From: Cladorrhinum sp. PSN259
Taxonomy: Eukaryota; Ascomycota; Sordariomycetes; Sordariales; Podosporaceae
Direction of reading: 5' to 3'
Length of the DNA: 64,000 bases
NCBI GenBank assembly: GCA_033725935.1
Contig: MU867097.1
Coordinates: forward strand, 332,533-396,532
Below the pieces are notes generated by a model. It was given only the letters and a program-made list of their open reading frames with translations. It had not been told where the DNA came from and made no database searches. Positions 10,053 through 21,329 of the stretch are shown here, piece by piece. The position numbers and the translations under genes were made by a program. How positions within the stretch are numbered: position 1 is the stretch's first letter; the number at the start of each line of letters is the position of its first letter.

Positions 10053-12208
10053 TCACTCCCAATACCTCCTCCACTGCTCCTCCTCCATCCTAATCTGACC
10101 CTCGATCCCCGCGGCCTCAACCTTGAGCATAGCAGCCTGGTTATTAAGCTTCTGCGTCTCACTAAAATCCGGCTGTTGTTATTTTTCGTCAGCGTTTTTA
10201 TTCATCATGTGTATGTACCGTACCCAGCAGCCATTTGTTAAAACCTGTTCGAATATACATTTTACCAATGTTTGCATCGTACAATACCTCCTGAGGAGCA
10301 ACAACGAACGAAACGACGACACACCAACACACCATCACACAATCTTGAAAGACAGAGTGACAGTGAACATTAAAGTACAGGAAAGGCAAACATGAAAATA
10401 AAATATGGGATAACAACAAACAACATCGCGAGGCGGAAGAAAAAAAAAGAGAAAAAAAAGAAGTGAGGGAGGGATGGTGGTAAAGGAAGGACAAAAAAAG
10501 AAATACTTACGACGCCATTGGGAATTCCAACAGTATTAGCATCAATTCTGTACGTCACACCAACGCCAGCCAACATGGCGTTGGTGCTCGCGCTGTTTGC
10601 GCTGACTCTGAACGCGTTGACTGCTAGATGTTGTTGCGTCTCGGCTTGGATTTTTAGCTGGGCTGCTTTTTGTTTTAGGGCGAGGGTCTTCATCTCCAGT
10701 TCTCTTTCCTTGGATTTACGCTCGATGACCTGTAATTTTGTAAGTTATTGTATCACATAAGCGGTGTTTTTGCTGCTATTTGGTCATAGAGAATCGGAAA
10801 TAGGAGTTGTTGACGAGTTGTTGTTGTTTTATCACAGCAAAAATAGCGGATACCAGATCCATTCTCCTTGAGTTCGAGGGAAAAGAAAAGGCAGAATGGA
10901 AAGAAATAAACAACATACCTTCATACGAAGAGTGTTAATATCGTTGCTGGAGCTGGTTTGTTGCCAAACCTGTCTCATCCTCTCCGAATACAACTGGCAA
11001 GTCCACCCACCACCAATAGCCCTCGCCGTCCCATCAAACTGCACCGCCAACCCCATCCCCTGCTTTACGCCGGGTGAAACAACCTCCTTGAAGCACCTCT
11101 CGCAAACCGTAAACTCGTGCAACCCCGGCATAACATGGCACTTCAACCCAACAGGCGCGGGATAATTCCTCGGACACTCCCCATCGGTGATCACAGGCGG
11201 CGGCATATTCCCCCTCAACCATCCCACAAGGCCATGAACCCCACCGCCGGTCAGCAGCTGCTTCAGCGTTTCCATTGTCTTCATGTCATCGTACCGTTCC
11301 GAGGTAACCAACCCACACGCTCCTTGCCCTTGCGTAACAGCCCAACCACCCTTCAGTTCCGGCCAGATCATCTCCATGTTAACCACGCAATCCCCGCATA
11401 CCTTCCACTGCTCCAACCCATGCAACGCATACCACCGTCTCGTCTGAACAACCCGCAGTTCATTTTCAGAACCCAAGCTCCTGTTGGGACACACCCCATC
11501 CGGACCTTGCAGCGCAGCCAACTTCGGCAGCAACGATATATCGTATTTCTGAGGAGCTGTAATGAGACAAGCGCCAGCGATCTTGACCCAGAATCTTGAG
11601 AGATCACATCGTACGGGGTACTGCTGCGGCGGGGAAGGTGTGAAATAGGAGGCAAAAGGTGTTGGACGGACTTGGGTGTTGTAGCAGGAGGGACAGACCA
11701 AGAAGTTTGAGTTTTGAAGGACGAGGTAGTCGTTAAAACCGGTTGAGGGGACTGTTCGGGAGCACGGGACGGGCTGGGGTGGCGGTTGGGGCAGGTATGA
11801 GGCGGGGTTCAAGGCGGGGGATGAAGCGATGTTGTTGAAGAGGGAGGTTATGGCGGTGGTTATGGAACCGGGGCGAGGAGGAGGAGGGGCGTGGGCGGGT
11901 GGTGGTTGGTAGGTGTAGCCTGTTGGAGGAGGAGCGGGTTGAGCGTAGTTGGGCGGTGGTTGTCCATAGCTTGGTGGCGGTTGAGCGTAGTTATGTTGTG
12001 GGGAAGGATGACCATAGCTTTGAGGTGGCTGTTGAGTATACACAGAAGCTGGTTGACCGTAACCAGGATGCGCTTGGCCGTAGTTTTGTGGTTGTGGGTG
12101 TCCGTAGCCGGGAGGGGGCTGCCCGTAATTATTGTAGCCCTGGCCACCACCGGTGAGCGCGTTATTGAGCTCTTGCTCAAGGTTATTGAGAAACCGACGG
12201 AGGGGCAT
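10053..12208 (-). CDS. Uncharacterised fungal protein with Pro/Tyr/Gln-rich N terminus and coiled-coil-like C terminus
   Basis: Three exons: 12208-10919, 10729-10511 and 10172-10053, all joined in phase 0, giving 542 aa. Donors are GTATGT and GTAAGT and acceptors are ACAG. Residues about 20-130 repeat YGQPPP/GYGQP-like units. A middle region carries paired cysteines (CPSC, CGDC, CERC), which suggests a zinc- or disulphide-stabilised fold. The second exon is Lys/Glu/Gln-rich and probably helical (SKERELEMKTLALKQKAAQ), and the third exon ends in EEEQWRRYWE. I do not recognise a named family. The middle intron is long for this window at 338 bp. If exon 3 is not used, the protein would run on into intron sequence. 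Confidence 0.72.
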
Positions 12209-12837
12209 CTGGACAGAGACACAAAAAGGCTTATGTGACGAAGGCCAAGAAAAGAGAGAGAAAGGGGGCGGTGGCTTGCTTCTCGACGCCTTTTAAGACG
12301 CCAACTCCCACGGCCTAATCATGCTTCCCAACCACATTTCTCAAGCACCCAATGTTGCAATGCAGCTTATTTAGGCCGATTTATTGCCTACCGATTTTCC
12401 TTTTCTGGCATACCTTCCCGCGGTTCTCCGAGGTCTCGACCCAAATAGCTGGGTTTCGAAAAGGCGGAAATCCTCCGCCAAGGATCCCTGTCAGCTGAAA
12501 GCATCTCACGAAAAAGAGGTCTAGCTGCGGAGATAGGAGGGATAGATAATAGCCGCTAGTGATTGATAAGATGTCTGCCAAATCAGATTTGCTCCTGGCC
12601 GTGATGCTCTTTGGGACAACCCACCATAGCCTTGTGCTTGACGTATCAAAAACAGTAGAGATTTTGTATTACCCGAGCTAGTACTCCAACACTCCAAACT
12701 CACAATGACAGAGAATGGTATCCTATGACCCAGAAGCAAGACTTCCCGACTTGCCTCCAATTTTACCTATACCAGAAAAAGAGATCTGCAGCTCATATCG
12801 CAGAAATTCGATCAAAATTCCCTCCAGCACCGTGATT
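12209..12837. other. Intergenic region, no gene seen
   Basis: This lies between the 3' end of the Clr5-domain gene and the 5' end of the Pro-rich protein gene, both on the minus strand. It presumably holds the terminator of the former and the promoter of the latter. Only short unsupported frames are present. Confidence 0.45.
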
Positions 12838-14553
12838 TCATGTCCCCAGAGTCAAGTTCTCAACCTGCTCCCTCACAATTTCCATCCAAGCTAAAGCCCG
12901 CCTCTTCGCTTTCAACTCATCGGCCTCTGCGTCCATTCCATGCATCCTCATAAGATTCTCCAAATGAATAGACCACAACACATACTGCTCATCTGACGAA
13001 AGCGCCAATCCTCTCTTCCCCCACTTGATGGAATTGTGCCAGTCCCCAATCGTCTCATAATAATCATTAAGCCATCCCACAAATAAAGCTTCCATCATGC
13101 TCGCAAAAGCCTTGGGTAAAAATCCAGCAGCCTCGATTTGTTTCACTTTTTTCAACAATCCCTCGGTTCTCTCTGCAAAATCCGCATCGAATCTCTTCTC
13201 GAACCATTGCCTTCCCAGTTCATCGCTCTCCGGATCCCTCATTATCAAATTCTGCGCCCAATACACTGACTGCGCCTCCAGTCGAATCATATGATGCTCG
13301 TCGTTTGCCCTCTCCATCCGAGTGAAAGGCCATGCTGGTGGGTCTTTTGTCTTTTCGCATGCCAAATGTTGATTAGTGGCCCATTGCTTGTTGCGATCCA
13401 AAACTCCATTCATATTAGATATCGTGTCCGCGTGCACTTTTGAAAGTCGTTTGATATATCCCATAAGATTCTGTGGGTTGCTCATAAGGTCAGAAAACGA
13501 GGCAGCAATCTCCTTGACTGGGTGCTTGCCGAATTTCGCTTCTGCCAGCCTTTGAAGATATTGAAGGTAGGCGTTTAGAACTTCCTTGCGTCCCGATTCC
13601 AGGAGTAAATGGGGAACTAGAATGCAGAGATCAGAAAAAGTCTTCATTGTCGGCGTGTCAAGTTTGCGCTCCAGTTGAAGAAATGCGAGCCGTAGAATGC
13701 GACCTCCTTCGACGTTTTCCCGGAGGTCGAAAAGATCGACGGCTACTTTGAAATACCGGTAGCAGGGGTCGATGTAGCCCGTTACCTCGTCCATTTGGAG
13801 GTTGGCTGCATCTCGGTCGACATGTCCCCGCAGGAACCTGCGAACTGCCGTAAGACCAGACTGAATTGAGCGGGAACCTTGGCTCTCGTATATTATTGGT
13901 GAAAGTGAAGCTTCGTTCACGCGGGAGTCTATATCCATCATGACCACCGTGTCATCTTCGAGATCACCACTTGCTGTACTAGATGATGAGGCTGACGAGA
14001 ATGAACCGCTCTTGGATGGTGCTCGTCTCTTGACTGAGTATTTGAAAAACCCCCATCGTGCAAACTGATTTTTGTACATCTTTGGTGTCGCCTTGAGATT
14101 GAAGTTTTTATCCATATACTCAATAATGTCGCGAAGGATACGATTTTGTGTGATGTATAAGTTGAACAGAGTTCCTTTCCATTGATCCCATTCCTCGGTC
14201 CGACGAGGCACTATCGCATGTGGTGAAGGATGTGGTCCTCGAATGGAGCCCCTGGCTGATTTCCCGCTTTTTCCGACCTTTGCTGCTGGTTGATGATTAC
14301 TGTGTTGCTGCGACGTCCCACCTGGCCGAGTGACCTTCACATCGGATGATGATGATGACCCTCCAACGGTTTTGAATTTCAAGGCGGGAATCCTCCCCAG
14401 CATAATGGACCGGTTGTCGTCCGGACCCGGAGATGCCTCCTCCTTTTTAATGGGGGCATCAATATCATTGTCGTCCAGCACCAATCCGGTCATGTTTTCG
14501 GCAGCGACCAGCAAGGCCATCGGCCCGCCGTCAGGCGACAAGCTCCCATCCAT
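12838..14553 (-). CDS. Clr5-domain protein
   Basis: Single frame of 571 aa. Residues about 115-170 match the fungal Clr5 domain pattern: a Trp-rich start (EEWDQWKGTLFNLYI), a central IEYMDKNFNLKATPKMYKNQ and a final FARWGFFKY. The family is named for S. pombe Clr5, which acts in heterochromatic silencing, but most filamentous-fungal members have no tested role. The N-terminal 110 residues are Ser/Gly-rich and contain a short acidic stretch. The C-terminal 330 residues are helical and TPR-like in texture (FRYFKVAVDLFDLRENVEGG-type segments), as seen in many large Clr5 proteins. The start is the first ATG of the frame. A role in chromatin is inference only. Confidence 0.85.
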   Translation of the reverse strand: MDGSLSPDGGPMALLVAAENMTGLVLDDNDIDAPIKKEEASPGPDDNRSIMLGRIPALKFKTVGGSSSSSDVKVTRPGGTSQQHSNHQPAAKVGKSGKSARGSIRGPHPSPHAIVPRRTEEWDQWKGTLFNLYITQNRILRDIIEYMDKNFNLKATPKMYKNQFARWGFFKYSVKRRAPSKSGSFSSASSSSTASGDLEDDTVVMMDIDSRVNEASLSPIIYESQGSRSIQSGLTAVRRFLRGHVDRDAANLQMDEVTGYIDPCYRYFKVAVDLFDLRENVEGGRILRLAFLQLERKLDTPTMKTFSDLCILVPHLLLESGRKEVLNAYLQYLQRLAEAKFGKHPVKEIAASFSDLMSNPQNLMGYIKRLSKVHADTISNMNGVLDRNKQWATNQHLACEKTKDPPAWPFTRMERANDEHHMIRLEAQSVYWAQNLIMRDPESDELGRQWFEKRFDADFAERTEGLLKKVKQIEAAGFLPKAFASMMEALFVGWLNDYYETIGDWHNSIKWGKRGLALSSDEQYVLWSIHLENLMRMHGMDAEADELKAKRRALAWMEIVREQVENLTLGT

Positions 14554-16115
14554 CGGGACTAGTCGTAGACGAATGATACCGGTAGTGGTGAAGGTGACGT
14601 AAGCAACGGCTCCTCGCTAATCGCCCGGGCAGCACTGGTTCGGTGGCGTACAACGTTCAAACTACCTGACTTGGGTCCACTTGTAAACTGGAGGTAAAAA
14701 ATAAAAACAAGAAACTGGAGTTTGGGGAGTGGCGGGCGTCACGGCGTGGTGGTAGCGGACGGTGTACAGATGGTGGTGACAGGGACGCGGCCGATCGGCG
14801 CCAGCGAAGACAGAACTACCATATTGAGCCGCCCACTTTGGGGCGCGCAAGTGTAATGATGACGGTCCAAAACAGACGAAAAACAGCAGTGTTCAATTGG
14901 ACTGGATTGCGATGATAAACATGAAAAATATAAAATGCGCAGCTGTTTGATGTTAGGTAACAACTCCTGACCGATCCGGGGACAAATCGGCCGCAATTTG
15001 AGTTTCCAGGTACCCCTCAATTTCTCAGACACAAATTACAGCGCCACCCGCATTATTTTTACTAAGCTGCTGGGTTCCCCGGGATCTCTAGCGGACAGCA
15101 CCCCTCAAATGCGCCTAGCGCCGGATTACTCCGCTTTCCTCATCCAACGGTCGTTCTCTCTTTTCGTGTAATCCGTACCTGGTCCCTGGCCCCTGGCATT
15201 CTTTTACACACAATCAATCCATCCTTCCAGGTTCCCATCGGGGGAATACCATCGGAGCGGACAAGCATCAAACAAGCCATGCATCTTCAATCGTTTTTGG
15301 ACAAGCCGCTCGTGCATCGGCCGAGATGGGTGCGACAGACAAAAGCCGGCCGATGACCTAGACCGGACCCCTGTGTGACCAAACCATGACCAATGAATTG
15401 CAACTTTTACTCAAAACGATGACCAGAGATATAAATAGGCACGGGTTTCGCTATGAGGTCTTGGTCGAGAAATATATGTTTGGCGATGTATATCTCAATC
15501 AATCTGCATTCCAATGATATTACGCGGGTGTACTCGGAGGGTTTTCATGCCGACCGAAGGATATTAACGGCGGAATGCTTGGACTTGAGAGATGTTAGTT
15601 GCAATAATTCTTAAACACTGGCAAACAGTTTGCTTTCACACCGTATGTGCAGGCCAAGATGCAGCCGTGAAGCTACCGTATCTCGAAAAATAGACACAAT
15701 CTTCTCATCCCGGCCGATCGTCAGACGCACAACAAATGCCGGGAACGTCACTGGATATATTCAGTAAATCAAGAATGCTCCATTCCGCGCCCACCAATCC
15801 CATTATAAATCATTCATATTTTCCCTCTACACATTTATCCTTTGAACACCACAACACTACCACATACCCGGCAGTTGGATGTGCCGAGAAACCGGCAGCC
15901 ACTCATAGAGATCAACACTAAATTGCCATTCCGTGTGTTAATCTAACACTCACAAGTAAAGTGCACTCAGGAAATCAGTCTGGGGAAATGGAGTACAAGT
16001 TGCCACATGCCCATCATGTCAAAAGGAGAGGGATTCTCCCGTTTCTGCTTCGCCAAGAGTGGCTGCAGGATCAACCCCTTTTTGTGATTCCGATCTCACT
16101 ACAGGTTTCGTCAAC
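14554..16115. other. Divergent intergenic region (Clr5-domain gene / DUF1996 gene)
   Basis: No gene is supported in this stretch of about 1.56 kb. It contains the two divergent promoters. Open frames are short, lack motifs and overlap each other. Confidence 0.5.
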
Positions 16116-17257
16116 ATGGTGCAATCCTCCTCTCTCTGGGCTTTGGCCCTACTAGCAGCCTCACCATCAACCGCCCTCCTCCGATTCTCCTGCTCCCAGC
16201 TAGTAGTAGACCGCGTCGACCCCCTCGTCAACCCAGGCCAACTCCCGTCCCCCCACGTCCACCAAATCGTGGGCGGCAACGCCTTCAACATCTCCATGGA
16301 TCCCCTCTCCCCGCCTCCCCAAACAGCGACATGCACCACCTGCCAATTCTCGGAAGACTTCTCCAACTACTGGACAGCAATCCTCTACTTCCGCGCTCGC
16401 AACGGGTCGTACATCCGCGTGCCCCAGAAGCCAAACGTAGGCTACGAGCAAGCCAACGGCGGAATGACAATCTATTACATTCCTTACCTAAACAAGAAAT
16501 CAACCGTAACGGCTTTCAAACCTGGGTTCCGGATGCTGATTGGCAACCCGGCCTACAGAACTATGGAGCAAGCCAGACAGTTCAGACAGCTCACTTATAC
16601 CTGTTTGCAAAATGCCATGACGCGCACGGGTGAGACGCTGGACATGCCTACCAAGCCTTGTCCCGCCGGGATCATGTCGAATGTGCGGTTTCCTACCTGC
16701 TGGGACGGAAAAAACTTGGATTCGCCTGATCATAGTAGTAAGTCCTTTTAACTCTCCCATTTCAAAAAAGCTGCTTGCTGAAGAGAAAAACAGGCCACGT
16801 GGCATACCCAACCACTGGAACATTCGAATCCAACGGTCCCTGCCCTTCTACGCATCCTGTAAAGATTCCTCAGCTGTTTTACGAAGTTATCTGGGACACG
16901 ACCAAATTCAACAAGAAGGAGATGTGGCCTGAAGACGGCAGCCAGCCGTTCGTCTGGAGCCAGGGAGACAAGACCGGGTTCGGCAATCACGGCGATTACG
17001 TGTTTGGATGGAAGGACAATGCCCTGCAAAAGGCCATGGACAGTAACTGCGATCGGTGCCAGGGACAGCTGAAGAGTCAGACTCTCGGTGACGGCAATAA
17101 GTGCAGCAAGGGACGGGCTGTTAGGGAGGAAATTGATGGATGTAAGTTAAACCTTCCTTGGGTTATGGAGGGGGAAAAAACAAAACTGGTTGCTAACATT
17201 CAAACATCAGGGCTCAATTCGATTCCTGGTTTGTCAGCAGAGGAGGAGCACCATTAA
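16116..17257 (+). CDS. Secreted DUF1996-family protein
   Basis: Three exons: 16116-16737, 16794-17141 and 17211-17257, giving 338 aa. Introns of 56 and 69 bp (GTAAGT...CAG) sit in phase 1 and restore S-HVAYP and W-LNSIPG. Residues 1-20 form a signal peptide (MVQSSSLWALALLAASPSTA). The mature protein opens with RFSCSQLVVDRVDPL, then PSPHVHQIVGGNAF, the conserved start of DUF1996 proteins. Further family blocks follow (CTTCQFSEDFSNYW, HGDYVFGWKDNALQ). Conserved Cys and His residues suggest an extracellular, disulphide-bonded protein, and no activity is established for most members. This one is short and lacks the C-terminal WSC domains or Ser/Thr tail found in some relatives. An in-frame ATG upstream at 16059 would remove the signal peptide from the N terminus. 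Confidence 0.9.
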
Positions 17258-17340
17258 AAAGGGTTGGGATTCAAGAGTAGACTCGAGATTTCATTGTGAT
17301 TATAAGATTACTACTAGCCAAGTTTATTCAAAGAATGAGA

Positions 17341-18260
17341 TTATACCACCTTCCTGCCAAACCCATACCTCGGACAAAACGTAGACCAGGGCTCAGGCTG
17401 CTTCTTTGGCTCATCCGAGATCTTGTAAATCAAAAACTCAAAGGGCAAACGTTGAAAACTCGGACACAGCAATTCACCTTTGCCGCCAGCCCTCATTATC
17501 ATGTCGAAATCGATGTGACTGAGTCTCCTGTTATCCGGATCAATCTCAATATGACCCTCACCTGTCTGTCTCCCCATCCATTCAATTGTCAGCCTGCCAG
17601 CTTTGCAGGGTGCAAGATCGCCAAGGTCCGATTAAAAGGGAGATTCACTTCAGGTCAATATGTTCACGTAACTGCCTGGTTTGATGCTTGCAGAATACTT
17701 GGTTACTGGTTATCAGATGTGCTTATTGTACACATATACGATCCAAGAATTGTTAAGAATCTAACAGTTGCTGCGGGCACCTCAACTTCAACCATACACC
17801 AACTTGATGCACGTAACTTGAACGTGCGTGACACAGCTTAAATTGAAGGTACAAAATTTAAAAGAAAGCTGGTCCATGCTTGACTGTCTAATGGGGCGGT
17901 TTTCTATCCCACTGGCATTAAATCATGTCGGTCTTGCTGATGTCGCTCTTGGCGAGCGATCAAGATGCGGAAACGGCGGATAGGTCGGAGCCGCCTTGAA
18001 ATCAGAGCAGCCAGACGGGTTGCTATTGATAGGAGACGAATGCCCAGTAGGATACGAAAAGTCCAGGAGGATGGCAACAGATATGATAAAGAAAAAAAAG
18101 AAATAGAAGAATGTTTAAAGAGCAAAAAAAGAATCATCAGAAACCCCGGAAATCCTCTCTCCCAGATCCCTCGAGCTGGTATAGCGAAACGAATCCATTA
18201 TGCAGCTACTGTCAACTACTATGACGATTTGATTCATTGAAAACTGAGCTGGGGAATTCT
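17341..18260 (-). pseudogene. Possible decayed gene, family not recognised
   Basis: The minus strand carries several protein-like pieces in different frames that end at a stop at 17341. The clearest runs from about 17640 to 17341 and includes LAPCKAGRLTIEWMGRQTGE, a Pro-Phe-Glu-Phe-Leu-Ile-Tyr segment and WSTFCPRYGFG. It is closed upstream by TAA and has no good ATG at its start. A second piece near 18055-17930 (PTGHSSPINSNPSGCSDFKA) is interrupted by TGA. The order and strand fit one gene broken by stops and frameshifts. Unannotated introns could explain some breaks. No family is assigned. Confidence 0.3.
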
Positions 18261-19363
18261 GTCTTTAAAGACCAGGAATTTCGGGCCTGGGAGATTAGAT
18301 GCCCGGACCTGAAAGATGGGACGGGAGGAAGGACGGAGCGAGCACCTTGATGGCTGGGCTCTGAGCCAACTGAAGAGTAAAATCCTATTTAATACAATCA
18401 TTCGATCAAAACAGAACAATCCCTAGATCAACCTGTACGGACCAGTCGATCACTGTCATTTGGTTGTTAGTAGCAGTCTAGAGAATGCTCCCGTGTAGGT
18501 ATATAAATCAAACCCGATAAGGGCATCATTATTTTTCGGGACCGCGCTGCCGAATCAAAGTTCTGCAGCCCTTCTGTTAACTCGGAATCATAAATGATGC
18601 GGTCCTATTATACAGATGCATCACTAAATGGAACTTTCCGCGAATGCTTCGAACCTGGAAGGAACGACATGATGTAAGTGATCCGAACCAGACAGTTTTT
18701 GCTGATGATGTCTTACTGTCGTTCACGATCAGTCAATGTGAGATGATAGACAATGGTTGGCCAAAAATAACAATGCTATTGTTTATTGCCTTGAATAAGA
18801 CTTGACCTACCTCGAATGATTGGTCCCGTTGATTCGACGACTTTATTCATCCCATTGTCGAACGTGGTCAAAGCTTGAGGAACCTTCCTGGCCATTGTTT
18901 TCATCTGAGCTTTCTCATTTTACGACTGATTGGCCTGGCAGAAAAAAAGCTTTTAGGAAAGGTCGTTTTTTTTCAAAACTCTTCCTTGACCTTTTCCTTT
19001 TCCTCGCGACTCTGCCCAGTTTATCGAGTTTTCGTCTGGTCGCTCCTCTTTTCTCTTTTCCCTCACAACAACAAAACTTCGGTCACAGCTTTTCTTTTCC
19101 CGACTTCCTCCTCGTCTCACTTTTCTTTTTTCTGTCTTTCTTTAGACCAAGAACCAGCCGGCTCCCATCCCTCGAACCCCTCCATAGGTCGCTTGTAAGT
19201 TGATCTCGGAATCGAGATTCTTCATGTGCTTGCCTTAGTCGCTCGTTCACGTGGAAAAACACTTGAAAAAAACCTCATCCCTCAAAGCTTGGATTGATTT
19301 ATCATCTTATCAGAATCAGTCGCTTAATTGTCATTCAATTATATAGTCAAAAGCTTCAGAAAG
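18261..19363. other. Intergenic region, presumed promoter of the 168-aa gene
   Basis: No gene is supported. From about 18960 to 19150 the + strand is strongly pyrimidine-rich (C/T runs), as is common upstream of fungal transcription starts. Confidence 0.45.
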
Positions 19364-20071
19364 ATGTCGAGCTCCTCGGTTCCCGGCCCGTCCGCTGCCG
19401 CCGCTCCTGCTGCCAACACCGCCCCCTTGGTCCTGGCCAAGCTTTTCCCTCGTGCTGGCTTTTGCTGGCAGCATGGCCGGTTGCGCATCCTGCGCAACAA
19501 TGCGCGGAACGCGATGGTGTACCGCGCCATCGTCGACAGCTTCGCGCCGGGCACGTACGTCCGCAAGCGCGAGGCGATGGCGCTGGTGACCGAGGCCGTG
19601 GAGCACACGGTCGAGGTGATGGGTGACCCTCATCGCGGCATCAAGCCCGATGAGGGCATCATCGACTTTTTGGAGCGCGCTGCCGAGCTCTCCGCTCTGG
19701 GTGCCGGGTTGGACACCGATGTTTGGTTAGTTGTCTTTCTTTATTTTTATCCCTAGGATTTGCACATGAAGCTAATGCGATACTATACGGAAAGGGTCGA
19801 GCTGATGTACCAGATCGTGTGGGCCCGTCAGACCTACAAGAGCACGGTTCCACTTGTTGAGCAGCATGGTAAGTTGTTTCTGGTTGATTTGTTGATGCGT
19901 TGCTTTTCCCTTTTTTTCAGGGGCCAATGATCGCAATCATTATTCATAGTATGGCTTTTGTAGAGAATGAGACTAATCATATTGCTTGTCTAAATTGTAG
20001 CCAACCACGACCAGCTCTCCGCTCTAGCCTTTGCAGCCGATAAGCTGCGCAATGCCGCCGCCACCCACTAG
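19364..20071 (+). CDS. Small conserved-looking protein of unknown function, with open frame beyond its stop
   Basis: Three exons: 19364-19725, 19795-19868 and 20001-20071, giving 168 aa. Introns of 69 and 132 bp keep the frame (DVW-VELMYQIVW, EQHA-NHDQLSALAF). The N-terminal 20 residues are Ser/Pro/Ala-rich. The remainder is a compact basic/helical protein (GFCWQHGRLRILRNNARNAM). I do not recognise a family. The TAG stop at 20069-20071 is followed in the same frame by 89 more sense codons up to TGA at 20339-20341, and these are strongly acidic. The true product may therefore be longer, through readthrough, a recent nonsense mutation or alternative processing. Confidence 0.68.
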
Positions 20072-20341
20072 GATTGGGCTGCGCTTGAGGTTTATGCGTA
20101 TCCGTACCTAATGAGTGAGGCGTATGATGTAGATGACAGCAACAGTGAGGATAACAACGATGGCGATGGCGATGATGGGATGGCTGGTGGTGTTATCCTT
20201 GCTTCCATTACCGAGGGGAATGAGGGAGATGACGAGAAGAAGAAGGCCGAGATCAACGCTGAGGCTGAGAAACTGCCCGAGAAGATGAAGCAGATAAATC
20301 TCGTGGATGAGGATGGGGATGCGATGATGTTGGGGGTGTGA
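20072..20341 (+). other. In-frame acidic extension after the stop of the 168-aa gene
   Basis: Directly after the TAG, the same frame reads DWAALEVYAYPYLMSEAYD, continues with an Asp/Glu/Gly-rich segment and ends with a Lys/Glu-rich helix-like stretch (KAEINAEAEKLPEKMKQINL) before TGA. It also contains an internal ATG at 20111, so a separate 76-aa frame is possible. The composition looks coding, but I cannot tell whether it is translated. Confidence 0.4.
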
Positions 20342-21329
20342 TTACGTGTTTCCTTTTTGTTCATATTTTTGTATGGTGTATGCAGGAGGAATTTGGGTGC
20401 GGCTATTAAGTTAGTTGTTGGACTGCCCATGCAATATATCGCTGCAGGGCGTGGTGGATTTGTTTTTACGGGTTTAACAATGGGATGGCTTGCCTCGCTT
20501 GAGAGCAGGCTTTTGAATTTCTCTTTGAACAGGCGTGAAGTTTTGTGAATTACCAGTAGCATGGTGAAGTTCTTGGGGTCCCTCCGTTCTTTCCTTCCGT
20601 CGAAACTCCAGATTAGCTATGGCCATCATGCCGATCCGAGTCAACCTGGAACATAGCTCCTTCCTTATAGCTCCTTCCTTCCACTTCCCAGCCACCGCCC
20701 GGGGGCCTGGACCAGGAGTTCCAGGTTATAAACCGGTCAACAGGGCCAGTGATTAACATTCCATGGGTAATTGGTCAATTGGTCTCAAGCTTTCACACAC
20801 TGTCGTCCCTCAACACAAAGCGAGAGCCCAAGTGTTCAATTCCCAACCGCTGCGCTACCTTGTCGTAGATTTCGATTCAACATCGAACTCGGCGAGGCTG
20901 ACGACTCAGGCACAGTAACGTCCCTATGGGCTTCGGGCACAGTCTGTATGCGTCATAGTGGTTGACAAGTATAGCTGGACTTGGGTATTGTTTAGGCTTC
21001 TCTGTGATCAGTCAATGATTTTTTTTTCATCTTTTGCCACAGAACCTGTCATCTTTGTTTTCGTGAGTTACGCTCCATCCTTCCTCTTTGTGAAATAACC
21101 AGAGCACTTTCTAGCAACCACTACAACAAAGGGATTGTCTTGTCGGTTTTATATAGACCTACCCTTTCTATCTTCTTCATGACAATTCCATTGTACAAAA
21201 GAAGGCAGAGACATAGACGACAATGCAGAAACAGGGCCCCTGAATCCGGATAGTATATAATCCCAGCAATGGCCAAAAATGAAGGGAAAGTAAATAAAAA
21301 CAAGCTAGATCCCGCCATCCCAGTCTACC
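20342..21329. other. Intergenic region, no gene seen
   Basis: This stretch lies between the small gene and the SNF2-like gene, both on the + strand. It holds no supported gene on either strand, only short frames without motifs. Confidence 0.45.

Noticed and set aside
17296..17841. 181-codon plus-strand frame downstream of the DUF1996 gene
   Set aside because: It is opposite the more protein-like minus-strand traces, has no good start context and no motif.
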